Below, piece after piece: positions 35,737-45,176 of a stretch of DNA of 64,000 nucleotides. Under the pieces are notes generated by a model. That model saw only the letters and a program-made list of their open reading frames with translations, was not told the origin of the DNA and made no database searches. The position numbers were made by a program, and so were the translations under genes. The first letter of the stretch is position 1. Each line of letters starts with the position of its first letter. This DNA is from Bacteroidaceae bacterium (GTDB lineage: Bacteria; Bacteroidota; Bacteroidia; Bacteroidales; Bacteroidaceae), in contig JAKSIZ010000002.1 in NCBI GenBank assembly GCA_024398515.1, positions 62,001 to 126,000 of the forward strand, in the 5' to 3' direction.

Positions 35737-35843
35737 ATGCCTATTTATTCCTCGGATAAACATATAAAAACAGTGGGGGTGATGCTTTGAATTTTATGCA
35801 TCGTTATATATGCCTCAGAACATCCTCTGGTGGGGGGCGAAAA

Positions 35844-35920
35844 AAGTTGTACAACTTTCAGTGAAAAGTTGTACAACTTTTGCGCGAAAGTTGTACAACT
35901 TTTTTCCGAGTTAAGCGTTC
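35844..35920 (+). repeat. triple-palindrome element TP3
   Basis: Three copies of the 14-bp palindrome AAGTTGTACAACTT lie at 35844-35857, 35866-35879 and 35888-35901 (period 22 bp), separated by the 8-bp spacers TCAGTGAA and TTGCGCGA. After 9 bp comes TTAAGCGTTC (35911-35920). GGTGGGGGGC lies upstream. It sits between the small lipoprotein terminator and the rmlA promoter. Confidence 0.92.
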
Positions 35921-36001
35921 GTCTCAAATCGCGATAAAAGTCGCCCTGCGAAAAACATATAAAAAAGTGGCGTAGGATTTCGCTTTGTCGAAAGAATTTC
36001 T

Positions 36002-36009
36002 TATCTTTG
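36002..36009 (+). promoter_or_regulatory. -7 element of the rmlA-rmlD unit
   Basis: TATCTTTG, about 64 nt before the ATG, with TTTC 20 nt upstream as a possible -33. It lies 82 bp after TP3. Confidence 0.5.
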
Positions 36010-36072
36010 TAAGCACTTTTGAATAACATTTGGTCAAACATCAGAAATCGTAACCTTAAACACAGACAAAAT

Positions 36073-36987
36073 ATGAAAGGAATTGTACTTGCCGGAGGCT
36101 CCGGCACACGCCTCTACCCGATAACAAAAGGCGTCAGCAAGCAGTTGCTGCCTATCTACGACAAACCAATGGTGTATTACCCCATCAGCGTGCTCATGCT
36201 TGCCGGCATAAAGGACATACTGATTATAAGCACTCCGCAGGACTTACCTGGCTTCCGCCGTCTGCTTGGCGACGGGTCGGACTATGGAGTGAGTTTCACC
36301 TACGCCGAGCAACCTTCGCCCGACGGACTTGCACAGGCGTTTATCATCGGCGAAGAGTTTGTAGGCAACGACTCCGTGTGCCTCGTTCTTGGCGATAATA
36401 TCTTCCACGGCGCAGGTTTCACCGGTATGCTGAAGGAGGCTGTGCGCATGGCTGATGAACAACATAAGGCAACAGTCTTCGGCTATTGGGTTAACGACCC
36501 TGAACGATATGGCGTGGCAGAGTTCGACAAGGAAGGCAACTGCCTGAGCATAGAGGAAAAACCAACGGAACCAAAGAGCAACTATGCCGTTGTGGGACTG
36601 TACTTCTACCCGAACAAGGTGGTCGATGTAGCCAAGCATATACGCCCGTCGGCACGTGGAGAACTGGAGATAACAACCGTCAACCAGCGTTTCCTCGACG
36701 ATGGCGAACTGAAGGTGCAGACACTCGGACGCGGCTTTGCATGGCTCGACACGGGTACTCACGACTCACTATCAGAGGCGAGTACGTTTGTCGAAGTCAT
36801 CGAAAAGCGCCAGGGATTGAAGATTGCCTGCCTCGAAGGAATAGCATATCGCAAGGGTTGGATTGACGATGAGAAGATGAAACAGCTTGCCCAACCGATG
36901 ATAAAGAACCAGTATGGGCAGTATTTGCTGCACGTTATCGACGAGAAAAAGAAGGAAATCAATAGCGATTCATTTGAGGATTTATAA
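36073..36987 (+). CDS. rmlA: glucose-1-phosphate thymidylyltransferase
   Basis: From ATG 36073 the protein is 304 residues, the usual RmlA length; an upstream in-frame TTG at 36019 would add a non-homologous extension. The signature [20 protein letters not shown] and [22 protein letters not shown] opens the protein, with LGDNIFHG (Asp for metal binding) and [21 protein letters not shown] further on. It makes dTDP-glucose from dTTP and glucose-1-phosphate, the first step to dTDP-L-rhamnose. rmlD follows 26 nt later; rmlB and rmlC are not in the window. Confidence 0.95.
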   Translation: MKGIVLAGGSGTRLYPITKGVSKQLLPIYDKPMVYYPISVLMLAGIKDILIISTPQDLPGFRRLLGDGSDYGVSFTYAEQPSPDGLAQAFIIGEEFVGNDSVCLVLGDNIFHGAGFTGMLKEAVRMADEQHKATVFGYWVNDPERYGVAEFDKEGNCLSIEEKPTEPKSNYAVVGLYFYPNKVVDVAKHIRPSARGELEITTVNQRFLDDGELKVQTLGRGFAWLDTGTHDSLSEASTFVEVIEKRQGLKIACLEGIAYRKGWIDDEKMKQLAQPMIKNQYGQYLLHVIDEKKKEINSDSFEDL

Positions 36988-37013
36988 ACTTAAATCAGTT
37001 TCTTCAATAGATT

Positions 37014-37922
37014 ATGAACGTACTTGTAACTGGTGCAAACGGGCAACTCGGCAATGAAATGCGAGTGATAAACCGCGATTCTGCCGAAAGATTTGTCTAT
37101 ACTGACGTTAACCAGGTGGAAGGAAACGAGACCATCCACCTCGATATAACCGACATTGATGCCGTTCGCAGCATTGTAAAGGAGAATAAAATAGACGTAA
37201 TCGTGAACTGCGCAGCATACACAAACGTAGATGCAGCCGAGGAAAACGAGCCACTTGCAGAGATGCTCAACGCCAAAGCACCGCAGAACCTTGCCGTTGT
37301 AGCAAGCGAAAACAATGCACTCTTGGTGCATGTCAGCACCGATTATGTGTTTGGCAAAGAGCCTTATAACAGACCTTGCCGCGAAGATCAGCAGGGAACT
37401 CCGACGGGTGTATATGGCATGACAAAGCTGCATGGCGAGGAAAATATCATGGCATCAGGCTGTAAATACGTCATCATTCGCACCGCTTGGCTCTATTCTG
37501 AGTATGGAAAGAACTTCTGCAAGACGATGCTGAACCTCACTTCAAGCAAACCGCGACTGAAAGTAGTGTTCGATCAGGTGGGTACACCAACCTATGCTCT
37601 CGACCTTGCAAAGGCAATCATGGCAATCATTGCGGACTATTCGGCTGACATGAATGCTCAGTCATACGCACATACAGGCATATACCACTACTCAAATGAA
37701 GGCGTTTGCAGTTGGTTTGACTTTACAAAAATGATAGCAGAGTACAGTGGGCAGACTGTTTGCAGCATCGAACCATGCCACAGCAACGAGTTCCCAAGTC
37801 CTGTAGTGCGGCCGTCGTATTCGGTTTTAGACAAGACAAAGATAAAGGAAACGTTTGGCATCAGCGTTCCGTATTGGACAGATTCGCTGCGCAAATGTAT
37901 TGAAAACATAAAGGGAAAATAA
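37014..37922 (+). CDS. rmlD: dTDP-4-dehydrorhamnose reductase
   Basis: The 302-residue protein has an NAD(P)-binding Rossmann start (MNVLVTGANGQLGNEMR), the CAAYTNVDAAEE motif, VSTDYVF with the catalytic Thr/Asp region, and YGMTKLHGE carrying the YxxxK active-site pair. It carries out the last step in dTDP-L-rhamnose synthesis. It pairs with the preceding rmlA; rhamnose could feed the exopolysaccharide system upstream (cpsB-wza-wzc). Confidence 0.93.
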   Translation: MNVLVTGANGQLGNEMRVINRDSAERFVYTDVNQVEGNETIHLDITDIDAVRSIVKENKIDVIVNCAAYTNVDAAEENEPLAEMLNAKAPQNLAVVASENNALLVHVSTDYVFGKEPYNRPCREDQQGTPTGVYGMTKLHGEENIMASGCKYVIIRTAWLYSEYGKNFCKTMLNLTSSKPRLKVVFDQVGTPTYALDLAKAIMAIIADYSADMNAQSYAHTGIYHYSNEGVCSWFDFTKMIAEYSGQTVCSIEPCHSNEFPSPVVRPSYSVLDKTKIKETFGISVPYWTDSLRKCIENIKGK

Positions 37923-37946
37923 CACTATAACTGAAAAATAAGTATT

Positions 37947-38570
37947 ATGAAGAAGTTTTTATTGATGATTTTGGTAGCTATGGCAGCAACAGAATGTATG
38001 GCACAGGCAAGTGCCGGAGACTTGAACAACAAGGTGATTGAGACAATAATGCAGCGTAGATCGATACGTCAGTACACGAATAAACCAGTTGAGCGCGAGA
38101 AATTGCAGCTCGTGGCAGAGTGCGGAATCAATGCACCAAGCGCGATGAACCGCCAGAAATGGGCTGTCCGCATTGTTGATGACCCTAAGTATATCAATGG
38201 TGCAACAGAGGTTTTGAAGAAGAAAATGCCTGAAATGGTGGCACGCGACAAGTCGTTCCGCAATATGTTTCGCAATGCTCCGGCAATAATCTGCGTTGGT
38301 ATTGAAGCAAAAGAAGACGAATATTCAAAGGTTGATGCGGGTCTGATGGGCGAGAACATGATGCTTGCTGCACAGTCTTTGGGCTTGGGCACATGCTGCT
38401 TGGGCATGGCTGCGTCGCAGTTGAACACTATTCCAGAGTTGAAAGAATACTATGCCAAACTGAATTTGCCAGAGGGTTATAGGCTTATTTACGTTCTTGC
38501 AATAGGTTATCCAGACGAGAGTCCGGCTGCAAAACCGCGCGACAGGAACAAGATTCAGTTTGTGGAGTAA
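37947..38570 (+). CDS. nitroreductase-family protein with signal peptide
   Basis: The 207-residue protein has an N-terminal signal peptide (MKKFLLMILVAMAATECMAQ) followed by a complete nitroreductase fold: IMQRRSIRQYTNKPVEREKL (FMN phosphate-binding Arg residues), APSAMNRQKWAVRIV, and GLGTCCLGMAASQL. Nitroreductase-family FMN enzymes are normally cytoplasmic; the export signal is unusual, although similar exported forms exist in Bacteroidales. It could reduce quinones, nitro compounds or flavin-dependent substrates in the periplasm. It follows rmlD after 24 nt and precedes ispE after 30 nt, with no link in function evident. Confidence 0.85.
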   Translation: MKKFLLMILVAMAATECMAQASAGDLNNKVIETIMQRRSIRQYTNKPVEREKLQLVAECGINAPSAMNRQKWAVRIVDDPKYINGATEVLKKKMPEMVARDKSFRNMFRNAPAIICVGIEAKEDEYSKVDAGLMGENMMLAAQSLGLGTCCLGMAASQLNTIPELKEYYAKLNLPEGYRLIYVLAIGYPDESPAAKPRDRNKIQFVE

Positions 38571-38600
38571 CATTCCTATTATATATATAAGGTGTAGCAA

Positions 38601-39410
38601 ATGAAGATTCCTGCAAAAATAAACCTCGGACTTAACGTAGTCAGTAAGCGCGAGGATGGTTATCACGACCTTGAAACCGTCTTTTATCCAGTGCCGATTT
38701 ACGACGAACTTACGCTCACGTATTCGCCGTCAAAAGGTGAAAATGGTGCGGTAGAACTCTGTCTTGATGGTATTTCTGTGCTCGGAAGGGTAGAGGATAA
38801 CCTTGTTGTGAAGGCATGTAACCTGTTGAAAGCAGATTTTGCAGCGCTCAAATCGATGGACTTAAAACTTCATCTTACCAAAAACATACCGACACAGGCA
38901 GGAATGGGAGGAGGTTCGGCAGATGCTTCTTACACCTTAATATTATTGAACAAAACGTTCAGACTCGGGCTAACTGACGCTCAACTCGAGGCATACGCAT
39001 TGAGGCTTGGGGCAGATTGTCCGTTCTTCGTGAGGTCGAAACCTGCATACGCAACGGGTGTTGGCGAGGTGCTTTCGCCAATTGACATAGACCTGTCGGG
39101 CAAGTATTTGGCTGTGATTAAGCCTGAAATAGCAATATCTACACGCGAAGCATTCTCGAAAATCGTGCCTATGAAACCGCGGAAATGTTGTCGTGACATA
39201 GTGATTCAACCGATAAGAACGTGGAAGGACGAGTTGAAAAACGATTTTGAAACCTCGGCATTTGCCTTGTATCCAGAGCTTTTGAGCATAAAGCAAAGGC
39301 TTTACGACGCTGGTGCTGACTATGCAGCAATGTCGGGAAGTGGCAGTGCAATGTTTGGAATCTTTGAAGAAAAGCCCAAACTTGCCGATGCGATAGTTGT
39401 GGATTTGTAA
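38601..39410 (+). CDS. ispE: 4-diphosphocytidyl-2-C-methyl-D-erythritol kinase
   Basis: The 269-residue GHMP kinase starts MKIPAKINLGLNVVSKREDGYHDLETVFYP, the standard IspE opening. It has the ATP-binding glycine motif TQAGMGGGSADA (about 96-107) and the C-terminal GADYAAMSGSGSAMFG. It phosphorylates CDP-methylerythritol in the non-mevalonate isoprenoid pathway. The ATG lies after TTATATATATAAGGTG, again with AAGGTG in ribosome-binding position. Confidence 0.94.
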   Translation: MKIPAKINLGLNVVSKREDGYHDLETVFYPVPIYDELTLTYSPSKGENGAVELCLDGISVLGRVEDNLVVKACNLLKADFAALKSMDLKLHLTKNIPTQAGMGGGSADASYTLILLNKTFRLGLTDAQLEAYALRLGADCPFFVRSKPAYATGVGEVLSPIDIDLSGKYLAVIKPEIAISTREAFSKIVPMKPRKCCRDIVIQPIRTWKDELKNDFETSAFALYPELLSIKQRLYDAGADYAAMSGSGSAMFGIFEEKPKLADAIVVDL

Positions 39411-39419
39411 AACTTTTAT

Positions 39420-39427
39420 TATCTTTG
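39420..39427 (+). promoter_or_regulatory. -7 element for dnaB
   Basis: TATCTTTG, 24 nt before the ATG at 39452. It makes the upstream TTG at 39425 an unlikely start because that codon overlaps the promoter. Confidence 0.55.
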
Positions 39428-39451
39428 CACCCAATTCTTCAAGATAAAATC

Positions 39452-40963
39452 ATGGCAGAAACTACAAGCAGAAGCAAGAAAACAAAGGCGATGGCACCGA
39501 TAAACAATGCTTATGGGCACTTGCAGCCGCAAGCATTGGATGTAGAAAAAGCGGTGCTTGGAGCATTGATGATGGACAAGGACGCATATTCTATCGTTTG
39601 CGAACTCCTTAAACCTGAGACGTTTTACGATCCAAGACATCAAAGTATCTATGCTGCAGTGGCAACACTCAGCATGGATCAGCACCCAATTGATATGCTC
39701 ACAGTGGCAGAACAATTGGAAAAAGACGGTGAACTTGATAATGTTGGTGGTCCGGTTTATCTGTCGGAACTCACGTCGGACATTGCTTCTTCGGCGCATG
39801 TTGAGTATCATGCAAAGATACTTGCACAGAAACATCTGGCGCGTGAACTCATTTCTTTCTCAAACCGAATCGAAACAAAAGCCTTCGATGAAACGGTTGA
39901 CGTGAACGATTTGATGCAAGAAGCCGAACAAGATTTGTTTGGATTGTCGCAGACAAACATGAAGAACGACTATGCCCACATATCTTCTGCCATTATGGAA
40001 GCAGAGGATGCAATGCGGAAAGCAGCGGAGAGCAAGGGTGGTATCACTGGTTTGGCAAGTGGTTTCCATAAACTCGACGACGTGACTGCAGGTTGGCAAC
40101 CGTCGGATTTGATTATCCTGGCAGGTCGTCCTGCGATGGGAAAAACCTCGTTTGCATTGTCTCTGTGCAAGAATATCGCCGTTGATTACAATGAACCTGT
40201 TGCATTCTTCTCGCTTGAAATGAGTTCAAAACAACTCGCCAACCGCCTTATTTCGCAAGTTTGCGAGATTACTGGTCATAAGATTTTAACGGGTCAACTT
40301 GATAAATTGGAGTGGGAACGCTTTGACAAACGCGTTGGAAACTTGTTCAATGCTCCGATTTATGTTGACGACACGCCAGGTTTGTCTATCTTTGAACTCC
40401 GGACAAAAGCACGTAGATTGGTGCGTGAACACCATGTGAAGATGATAATGATTGACTACCTTCAGCTTATGACAGGTAGCGGCAAGCATTTTGGTTCGCG
40501 TCAGGAAGAGGTTTCGAGCATCAGTCAGTCGCTTAAAGGACTTGCAAAGGAACTTGATATACCTATCTTGGCACTGTCGCAGTTGAACCGTGACGTAGAA
40601 AAACGCGACAATAAAGACGGCAAGGAAGGCAAGCGCCCACAGCTTTCTGACCTTCGTGAATCGGGTGCGATAGAGCAGGATGCCGATATGGTAATCTTCG
40701 TTCATCGCCCTGAATACTACCATATCTACCAAGATGAGAACGGAAATGATACTCATGGCAAGGCTCAAATCATCATAGCAAAGCACAGAAAGGGTGCAAC
40801 AAAAGACGTGATGCTTGCATTCAAAGGCGAATACACAGCATTCCTGAATGAGGAAGATGGGTATGTCCCACCTACAGAAGGAGTGTATAAATCAAAGTTG
40901 GGTGACGGTGATGTTGACGAGGCTATACCTGTAGGAATGCCTTCAGACCCACCACCATTCTAA
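39452..40963 (+). CDS. dnaB: replicative DNA helicase
   Basis: The 503-residue protein has an N-terminal DnaB domain (about 20-125; LQPQALDVEKAVLGALMMD) and a RecA-like helicase domain (about 200-470) with Walker A (AGRPAMGKTSFAL), Walker B region (IMIDYLQLM), and LSQLNRDVEKR plus DLRESGAIEQDADMVIFVHR. It unwinds DNA at the replication fork. The ATG at 39452 is chosen because the -7 element at 39420-39427 precedes it. The gene ends with a 4-nt overlap with the convergent small gene on the other strand. Confidence 0.95.
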   Translation: MAETTSRSKKTKAMAPINNAYGHLQPQALDVEKAVLGALMMDKDAYSIVCELLKPETFYDPRHQSIYAAVATLSMDQHPIDMLTVAEQLEKDGELDNVGGPVYLSELTSDIASSAHVEYHAKILAQKHLARELISFSNRIETKAFDETVDVNDLMQEAEQDLFGLSQTNMKNDYAHISSAIMEAEDAMRKAAESKGGITGLASGFHKLDDVTAGWQPSDLIILAGRPAMGKTSFALSLCKNIAVDYNEPVAFFSLEMSSKQLANRLISQVCEITGHKILTGQLDKLEWERFDKRVGNLFNAPIYVDDTPGLSIFELRTKARRLVREHHVKMIMIDYLQLMTGSGKHFGSRQEEVSSISQSLKGLAKELDIPILALSQLNRDVEKRDNKDGKEGKRPQLSDLRESGAIEQDADMVIFVHRPEYYHIYQDENGNDTHGKAQIIIAKHRKGATKDVMLAFKGEYTAFLNEEDGYVPPTEGVYKSKLGDGDVDEAIPVGMPSDPPPF

Positions 40964-41202
40964 AAGAACCATTTGCTGATGCGCTTGTTCCTGCGCCCCA
41001 TCAGGCGGCGAACAAGCATAAAGCCATCGTAAATCGTGAATGCATTTCCTGCGATTTGTGCCAACATCTCACCGCGGTTCGACGGTCTCTTTGAGTGAAA
41101 CAGTTCGTGCCAAACCTCGGAAATCTCGGATTTATTAGTCATCAACTCCCTGTTGATGGCTTCTTTTTTTAATTTGATGTCGTATAATGTGCGATAACTC
41201 AT
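40960..41202 (-). CDS. small conserved-looking protein of a three-gene envelope unit
   Basis: The 80-residue basic protein (MSYRTLYDIKLKKEAINREL ... RRLMGRRNKRISKWFF) is without signal peptide; one moderately hydrophobic segment (IAGNAFTIYDGFMLVRRLM) may be membrane-associated. It overlaps the upstream holin-like gene by 4 nt, which supports translation coupling. Its stop overlaps the end of dnaB on the opposite strand. I recognise no family beyond its regular company with YtxH/holin-like genes. Confidence 0.7.
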   Translation of the reverse strand: MSYRTLYDIKLKKEAINRELMTNKSEISEVWHELFHSKRPSNRGEMLAQIAGNAFTIYDGFMLVRRLMGRRNKRISKWFF

Positions 41203-41555
41203 ACCTTCTTATCTAAAAACAAACCAACAAGAAACCTTAGCAAAGGGCGTTCAATCCATGCCTTTTTGAATGCGATGAAAAGGATGATAAGCAATAGATA
41301 GAAACCTGAAATAATGAGATAACTGCCTGCTGCACCGATTGCTGGAGTCATCCATGATGCTGCAGCTGACGTGAGATAGAACAGGAAAACCAAGAAAAGA
41401 ATAAGCAGAATAAAGGCTGTGACAAGTGCTGTAAACAACTTGACAAGCTTCTCCACGGCATCGAACTTAAGGTATTCGCCTTTAAGTTCGATAAACCGCT
41501 TGAGTTTTTCTATGAGCACTTCAATGTGCCCAATGTTCTTCTCACTTGATAACAT
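41199..41555 (-). CDS. phage-holin-family-like membrane protein
   Basis: The 118-residue protein has an N-terminal amphipathic helix, two membrane helices (about 44-68 and 77-99) and a basic C-terminus. This is the plan of proteins called 'phage holin family' (Holin-X type) that occur in non-phage settings next to YtxH-like genes. It is the second gene of a minus-strand unit. No lysis gene is near, so a stress or envelope role rather than phage lysis is more likely. Confidence 0.7.
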   Translation of the reverse strand: MLSSEKNIGHIEVLIEKLKRFIELKGEYLKFDAVEKLVKLFTALVTAFILLILFLVFLFYLTSAAASWMTPAIGAAGSYLIISGFYLLLIILFIAFKKAWIERPLLRFLVGLFLDKKV

Positions 41556-41567
41556 TTTGCAAAGTTT

Positions 41568-41786
41568 TTATAGGTCGTCGTCCTCGACAGCCTCTTTAAC
41601 ATCGTCAACCAAGTCTTCCATCTCTTTGCGCGAAAGCTTGATGTTATGCTTTTTCATGAAACCGTCGATAGCATTACCGACTTTAACTCTTGTGTCAACG
41701 CCCTTTTCAGGAGCAACTAACAAACCAATCGCAGCACCGGCAACTGCGCCACCGAGGAATGCTGCAAGATAACCTAAACTTCTCAT
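41568..41786 (-). CDS. YtxH-domain small protein
   Basis: The 72-residue protein begins with a Gly/Ala-rich hydrophobic segment (LGYLAAFLGGAVAGAAIGLLVAPEKG), the hallmark of YtxH-type proteins, followed by an acidic/basic helix (MKKHNIKLSRKEMEDLVDDV). YtxH proteins are small, stress-linked, membrane-associated proteins. It is the first gene of the minus-strand unit; a consensus promoter lies at 41849-41818. Confidence 0.85.
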   Translation of the reverse strand: MRSLGYLAAFLGGAVAGAAIGLLVAPEKGVDTRVKVGNAIDGFMKKHNIKLSRKEMEDLVDDVKEAVEDDDL

Positions 41787-41817
41787 ATCATTTCAATGTT
41801 TAATACGTTCAACGTGG

Positions 41818-41849
41818 CAAAAGTAAGAAAAGTTTATGAAAGAATCAAA
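41818..41849 (-). promoter_or_regulatory. promoter of the YtxH/holin-like unit
   Basis: On the minus strand TTTG (41849-41846), 20 nt, TACTTTTG (41825-41818): full consensus, about 32 nt before the ATG. Confidence 0.75.
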
Positions 41850-41996
41850 CTTTTTGTGATAAAAAAGATGATTTGATGTGATTTTTATCGCTTTTAACAA
41901 ACTTTATGCTATGTTTTGTGTGTGTTTTCAATGTTTTTCACTAACTTCGCACCGAATAAGAGAAACAATTTTTATAATTAAATACAAATAGGAAAA

Positions 41997-42488
41997 ATGA
42001 AAAAGTACATCGTTATTTGCGCAGGTCTTTGCCTCGCATTGGGTTTTACAGGTTGTAAGTCAAGTGAAAGTGCCTACAAATTAGCTTACGATAGAGCTAA
42101 AGCACAAGAAGCTACAGTTGTTCAGGAGGTTGAACCTACAACTACAGTTGTTGCTCCAGTGCAGACAACAACAGTCGCTCCAACTGCTTCTTCTTACGAC
42201 AACAACGACAATGTAAATGTTCGTCAGGAAAAACTTTCAGTAGTTAACGGTGATGGTCTGCAGGATTTTAGCGTTGTTGTAGGCTCGTACGGACTGAAGG
42301 CAAATGCCGAAGGAATGGTTGAAAAGCTTCGTTCACAGGGTTATAAGGCACAGTTGGCTTATAATGCTGAGCGTGGAATGTACCGTGTTGTTGCTTCAAC
42401 TTTCGCAAGCAAGGCCGACGCTGTTGCAAGTCGCGACAAGTTCCGCGCATACTATCCTGATGCATGGTTGCTCTATAACTTAAAGTAA
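41997..42488 (+). CDS. SPOR-domain lipoprotein
   Basis: The 163-residue protein has a lipoprotein signal (MKKYIVICAGLCLALGFTGC, Cys20), a Thr/Val/Pro-rich linker (about 40-70) and a C-terminal SPOR domain (about 88-160; FSVVVGSYGLKANAEGMVEKL, RVVASTFASKADAVASRDKF). SPOR domains bind glycan strands of peptidoglycan lacking stem peptides, often at division sites. It precedes ruvX by 7 nt. A weak -7 (TAACTTCG) lies at 41942-41949. Confidence 0.9.
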   Translation: MKKYIVICAGLCLALGFTGCKSSESAYKLAYDRAKAQEATVVQEVEPTTTVVAPVQTTTVAPTASSYDNNDNVNVRQEKLSVVNGDGLQDFSVVVGSYGLKANAEGMVEKLRSQGYKAQLAYNAERGMYRVVASTFASKADAVASRDKFRAYYPDAWLLYNLK

Positions 42489-42495
42489 ATAAGTC

Positions 42496-42918
42496 TTGGG
42501 ACGCATTCTTTCTATTGATTACGGAAAGAAACGTACAGGTTTGGCAGTTACCGATCCTCTGAAGATTATAGCCGGAGGATTGGCAACTGTCTCTACTTTT
42601 GAGTTGTTTGATTACCTGAAGTCATACGTTTCGCGTGAGTCGGTCGAACTTATTGTTGTCGGCGATCCAAAGCAAACGGATGGCACTCCGAGCGAAAACA
42701 AGGCGCGAATCGTAGAATTTGTGAACCGCTGGAAACGCAATTTCCCGCAGATTCCGGTCGTTTTTTACGACGAGCGTTTCACGTCAGTAATAGCCCATCG
42801 TGCGATGATTGATGGCGGAATGAAGAAAAAAGACCGTCGCGACAAGGGTATTGTCGATGAAATTTCTGCCGTAATAATCCTCGAAGACTACATGCGAAGC
42901 AAGCAACTCATGCCGTAG
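42496..42918 (+). CDS. ruvX: RuvX/YqgF family Holliday-junction resolvase
   Basis: The 140-residue protein uses a TTG start (TTG GGA CGC) directly after the SPOR gene. The RNase-H-like YqgF fold is visible from [18 protein letters not shown] (catalytic Asp), [16 protein letters not shown], and [13 protein letters not shown] (Glu). Family members are linked to Holliday-junction resolution and to 5'-end processing of pre-16S rRNA. The order ruvX, def, TPR protein, thrS is, as I recall, conserved in Bacteroidales. Confidence 0.93.
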   Translation: MGRILSIDYGKKRTGLAVTDPLKIIAGGLATVSTFELFDYLKSYVSRESVELIVVGDPKQTDGTPSENKARIVEFVNRWKRNFPQIPVVFYDERFTSVIAHRAMIDGGMKKKDRRDKGIVDEISAVIILEDYMRSKQLMP

Positions 42919-42959
42919 AAGAGATAAGAACAAGTTTTCACACGATTGATTTTTTTATT

Positions 42960-43517
42960 ATGATATTACCTATATATATATATGGTCAGCCGGTTTTGAG
43001 GAAAGTCGCAGCTGATGTTGAGCCTGACAATGCCGAGTTGAAACAGTTAATAGCCGACATGTACGAGACTCTCGACAAGTCTGGCGGCGTTGGTCTGGCG
43101 GCTCCACAAATAGGAAAAGCCATCAGAGTGGTAGTCATCGACCTCGATGCACTTGCTGAAGACTACCCAGAATATGCCGGTTTCCGTCGCACATACATCA
43201 ATGCACACATCGTGGAATACGGTGACGAAAAGGATTCTTCTGACGAAGGATGCCTCAGCTTGCCTGGTTTGAGCGAGAAGGTTGTGCGCCCAACTCGCAT
43301 TCGTGTACAGTATCTTGATGGCGATTTGCAGCCTCACGACGAGTGGGTAGAGGGTTATCTTGCCCGAGTGATGCAGCATGAGTTCGACCATTTGGAGGGT
43401 AAACTTTATATTGACCACATATCTCCCTTGCGCAAACAGTTGATAAAAGCCAAGCTGTCGCGCCTTCTGCGTGGGCAAGTTTCGTGCAACTACAAGTGCA
43501 AGGTCGCAAAGAAATAG
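42960..43517 (+). CDS. def: peptide deformylase
   Basis: The 185-residue protein has all three deformylase motifs: [10 protein letters not shown] (motif 1), EGCLSLPG (motif 2 with the metal-binding Cys) and QHEFDHLEG (motif 3, HExxH). It removes the N-formyl group from new proteins. The first codons (ILPIYIYG) are written as a run of TA dinucleotides. It is followed 3 nt later by the TPR gene. Confidence 0.96.
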   Translation: MILPIYIYGQPVLRKVAADVEPDNAELKQLIADMYETLDKSGGVGLAAPQIGKAIRVVVIDLDALAEDYPEYAGFRRTYINAHIVEYGDEKDSSDEGCLSLPGLSEKVVRPTRIRVQYLDGDLQPHDEWVEGYLARVMQHEFDHLEGKLYIDHISPLRKQLIKAKLSRLLRGQVSCNYKCKVAKK

Positions 43518-43520
43518 ACC

Positions 43521-45089
43521 TTGAAAAAGCTCATTGTCTTCGTTTTTCTGCTGATACAAACATTGCTATCGGTGGCGCAAATCAATACCGAGAAGGTTAT
43601 GATTGTCGGTCGTGTTGCGCTAAGCTACGAAGACTACGTGCTTGCAATCCATTATTTCAACCAGATTATTTCAGCCAAACCATATCTTTACCAGCCGTGG
43701 TTCTACCGTGGTTTGGCTAAATATAACCTTGATGACTACAGCGGAGCAGAGGCTGACTGCAACAAGGCGATAAGTCTGAACCCCTTTGTCGAGAACATAT
43801 ATGAGCTTCGCGGACTGTGCAAGATACAGCAGAAGCGCTATGAAGAAGCCGTAGAAGACTACAACAAAGCCCTTAGTTTTAACCCAAGAAACCAGTCGGT
43901 ATTGCATAATCGCATGGTATGCCGCATTGAGCAGAAGGATTATGATCAGGCTGAAACTGAGGTTGACACGCTCATTTCCCTTTGGAGCGACAATGCTCGG
44001 CTCTATGCTATAAAGGCTGAGATATGCCTGATGAAGAAAGATACGGCGCGTGGCATCGAAGCTCTCGACAAGAGTCTTGCGCTCGACGAGTTCAATGGCT
44101 CGGCTTGGGCATCGAGGGCACAGATTAGTCTGGCGCGTGAACAGTGGAAAGAGAGCGAGACTTACCTCGATAAAGCCATACATTTCATGCCTAAATATGT
44201 GCCGCTGTATCTTAATCGTGCACTCGTGAGATACAAGTTGAACAAGCTCCGTGGCTGCTTGGAGGACTATGACCTTGCGCTCACACTCGATCCGAACAGC
44301 TTCTTTGCGCACTATAATCGCGGTCTTCTTCGTGCACAGGTAGGCGATGACAATGCCGCGATACTCGATTTCGACTTCGTGCTCAAGCTTGAACCTGACA
44401 ACCTTTCTGCGCTTGTGAACCGTGCTACGTTGCTGCAAAACACCGGCGACATACGTGGTGCAATACGTGATTATTCGCGTGTGATAGCCCGATACCCCGA
44501 TTTCTACATGGGACTATACAACCGTGCTGTGTGTTATCGAAGGCTTGGCGACGTGGCAAATGCCGAAAAGGATGAGTTCCGCATCATGAAGTCGCAGCAG
44601 GAACGTCACCTTGGCATACGTCATTCGAGGCGTAAGGTTGACCGTACTACACGCCTGTATAGCGATGAAGACATTGAACGCTACAATCAACTTGTCGTTG
44701 CCGACCAGGAGGAATCGGCTGCTATCAAGTACGATAATGAGTATCGAGGTAAGGTGCAGAACCTTCAGGTGAGCGTTGACCTGCAGCCTGATGCGAAGAT
44801 TGATTCCACTCTGTTGTCGAAACCGGAGGCAGAACTGCACTCATGGGAGCGTGCTGTAGTCTTGTTCAATCGTGCAAACTCTTTGTCTGCGTCGAAAGAA
44901 TATCAGCAAGCCATCGAACTTTACAACGAGGCATTGCTCTTGGACGAAGGGCTTGCCGACGCTTATTATAACCGCGGATTGACAAAGATTTTCGACAATC
45001 GTATCGATGAGGGCATCCACGACCTCAGCATTGCAGGCGAACGCGGCATATACCGAGCCTACAGTGTAATCAAGAAATATCGCAAATAG
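43521..45089 (+). CDS. exported tetratricopeptide-repeat protein
   Basis: The 522-residue protein (TTG start) has a signal peptide (MKKLIVFVFLLIQTLLSVAQ) and at least nine TPR units. Examples are YYEDYVLAIHYFNQI-like, YNLDDYSGAEADCNKAISLNP, RYEEAVEDYNKALSFNP, LRGCLEDYDLALTLDPNS, and after a non-TPR basic stretch (HSRRKVDRTTRLYSDEDIE) a last pair near the C-terminus (YQQAIELYNEALLLDE). It probably acts as a periplasmic or outer-membrane scaffold. The partner is unknown; position after def is typical for Bacteroidales. Confidence 0.85.
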   Translation: MKKLIVFVFLLIQTLLSVAQINTEKVMIVGRVALSYEDYVLAIHYFNQIISAKPYLYQPWFYRGLAKYNLDDYSGAEADCNKAISLNPFVENIYELRGLCKIQQKRYEEAVEDYNKALSFNPRNQSVLHNRMVCRIEQKDYDQAETEVDTLISLWSDNARLYAIKAEICLMKKDTARGIEALDKSLALDEFNGSAWASRAQISLAREQWKESETYLDKAIHFMPKYVPLYLNRALVRYKLNKLRGCLEDYDLALTLDPNSFFAHYNRGLLRAQVGDDNAAILDFDFVLKLEPDNLSALVNRATLLQNTGDIRGAIRDYSRVIARYPDFYMGLYNRAVCYRRLGDVANAEKDEFRIMKSQQERHLGIRHSRRKVDRTTRLYSDEDIERYNQLVVADQEESAAIKYDNEYRGKVQNLQVSVDLQPDAKIDSTLLSKPEAELHSWERAVVLFNRANSLSASKEYQQAIELYNEALLLDEGLADAYYNRGLTKIFDNRIDEGIHDLSIAGERGIYRAYSVIKKYRK

Positions 45090-45176
45090 ATTCCTGTTCT
45101 TACGTCATTCAAAGCAGCGCTTTCCGGCGGTCGTGCTTTATCGTTGCCCAACGCGAGCGTTAGGGTTTCTTGGATT

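Noticed and set aside
41199-41786. Prophage remnant because of the holin-like gene
   Set aside because: No phage structural, integrase or lysin gene is near; YtxH/holin-like pairs occur in normal chromosomes.
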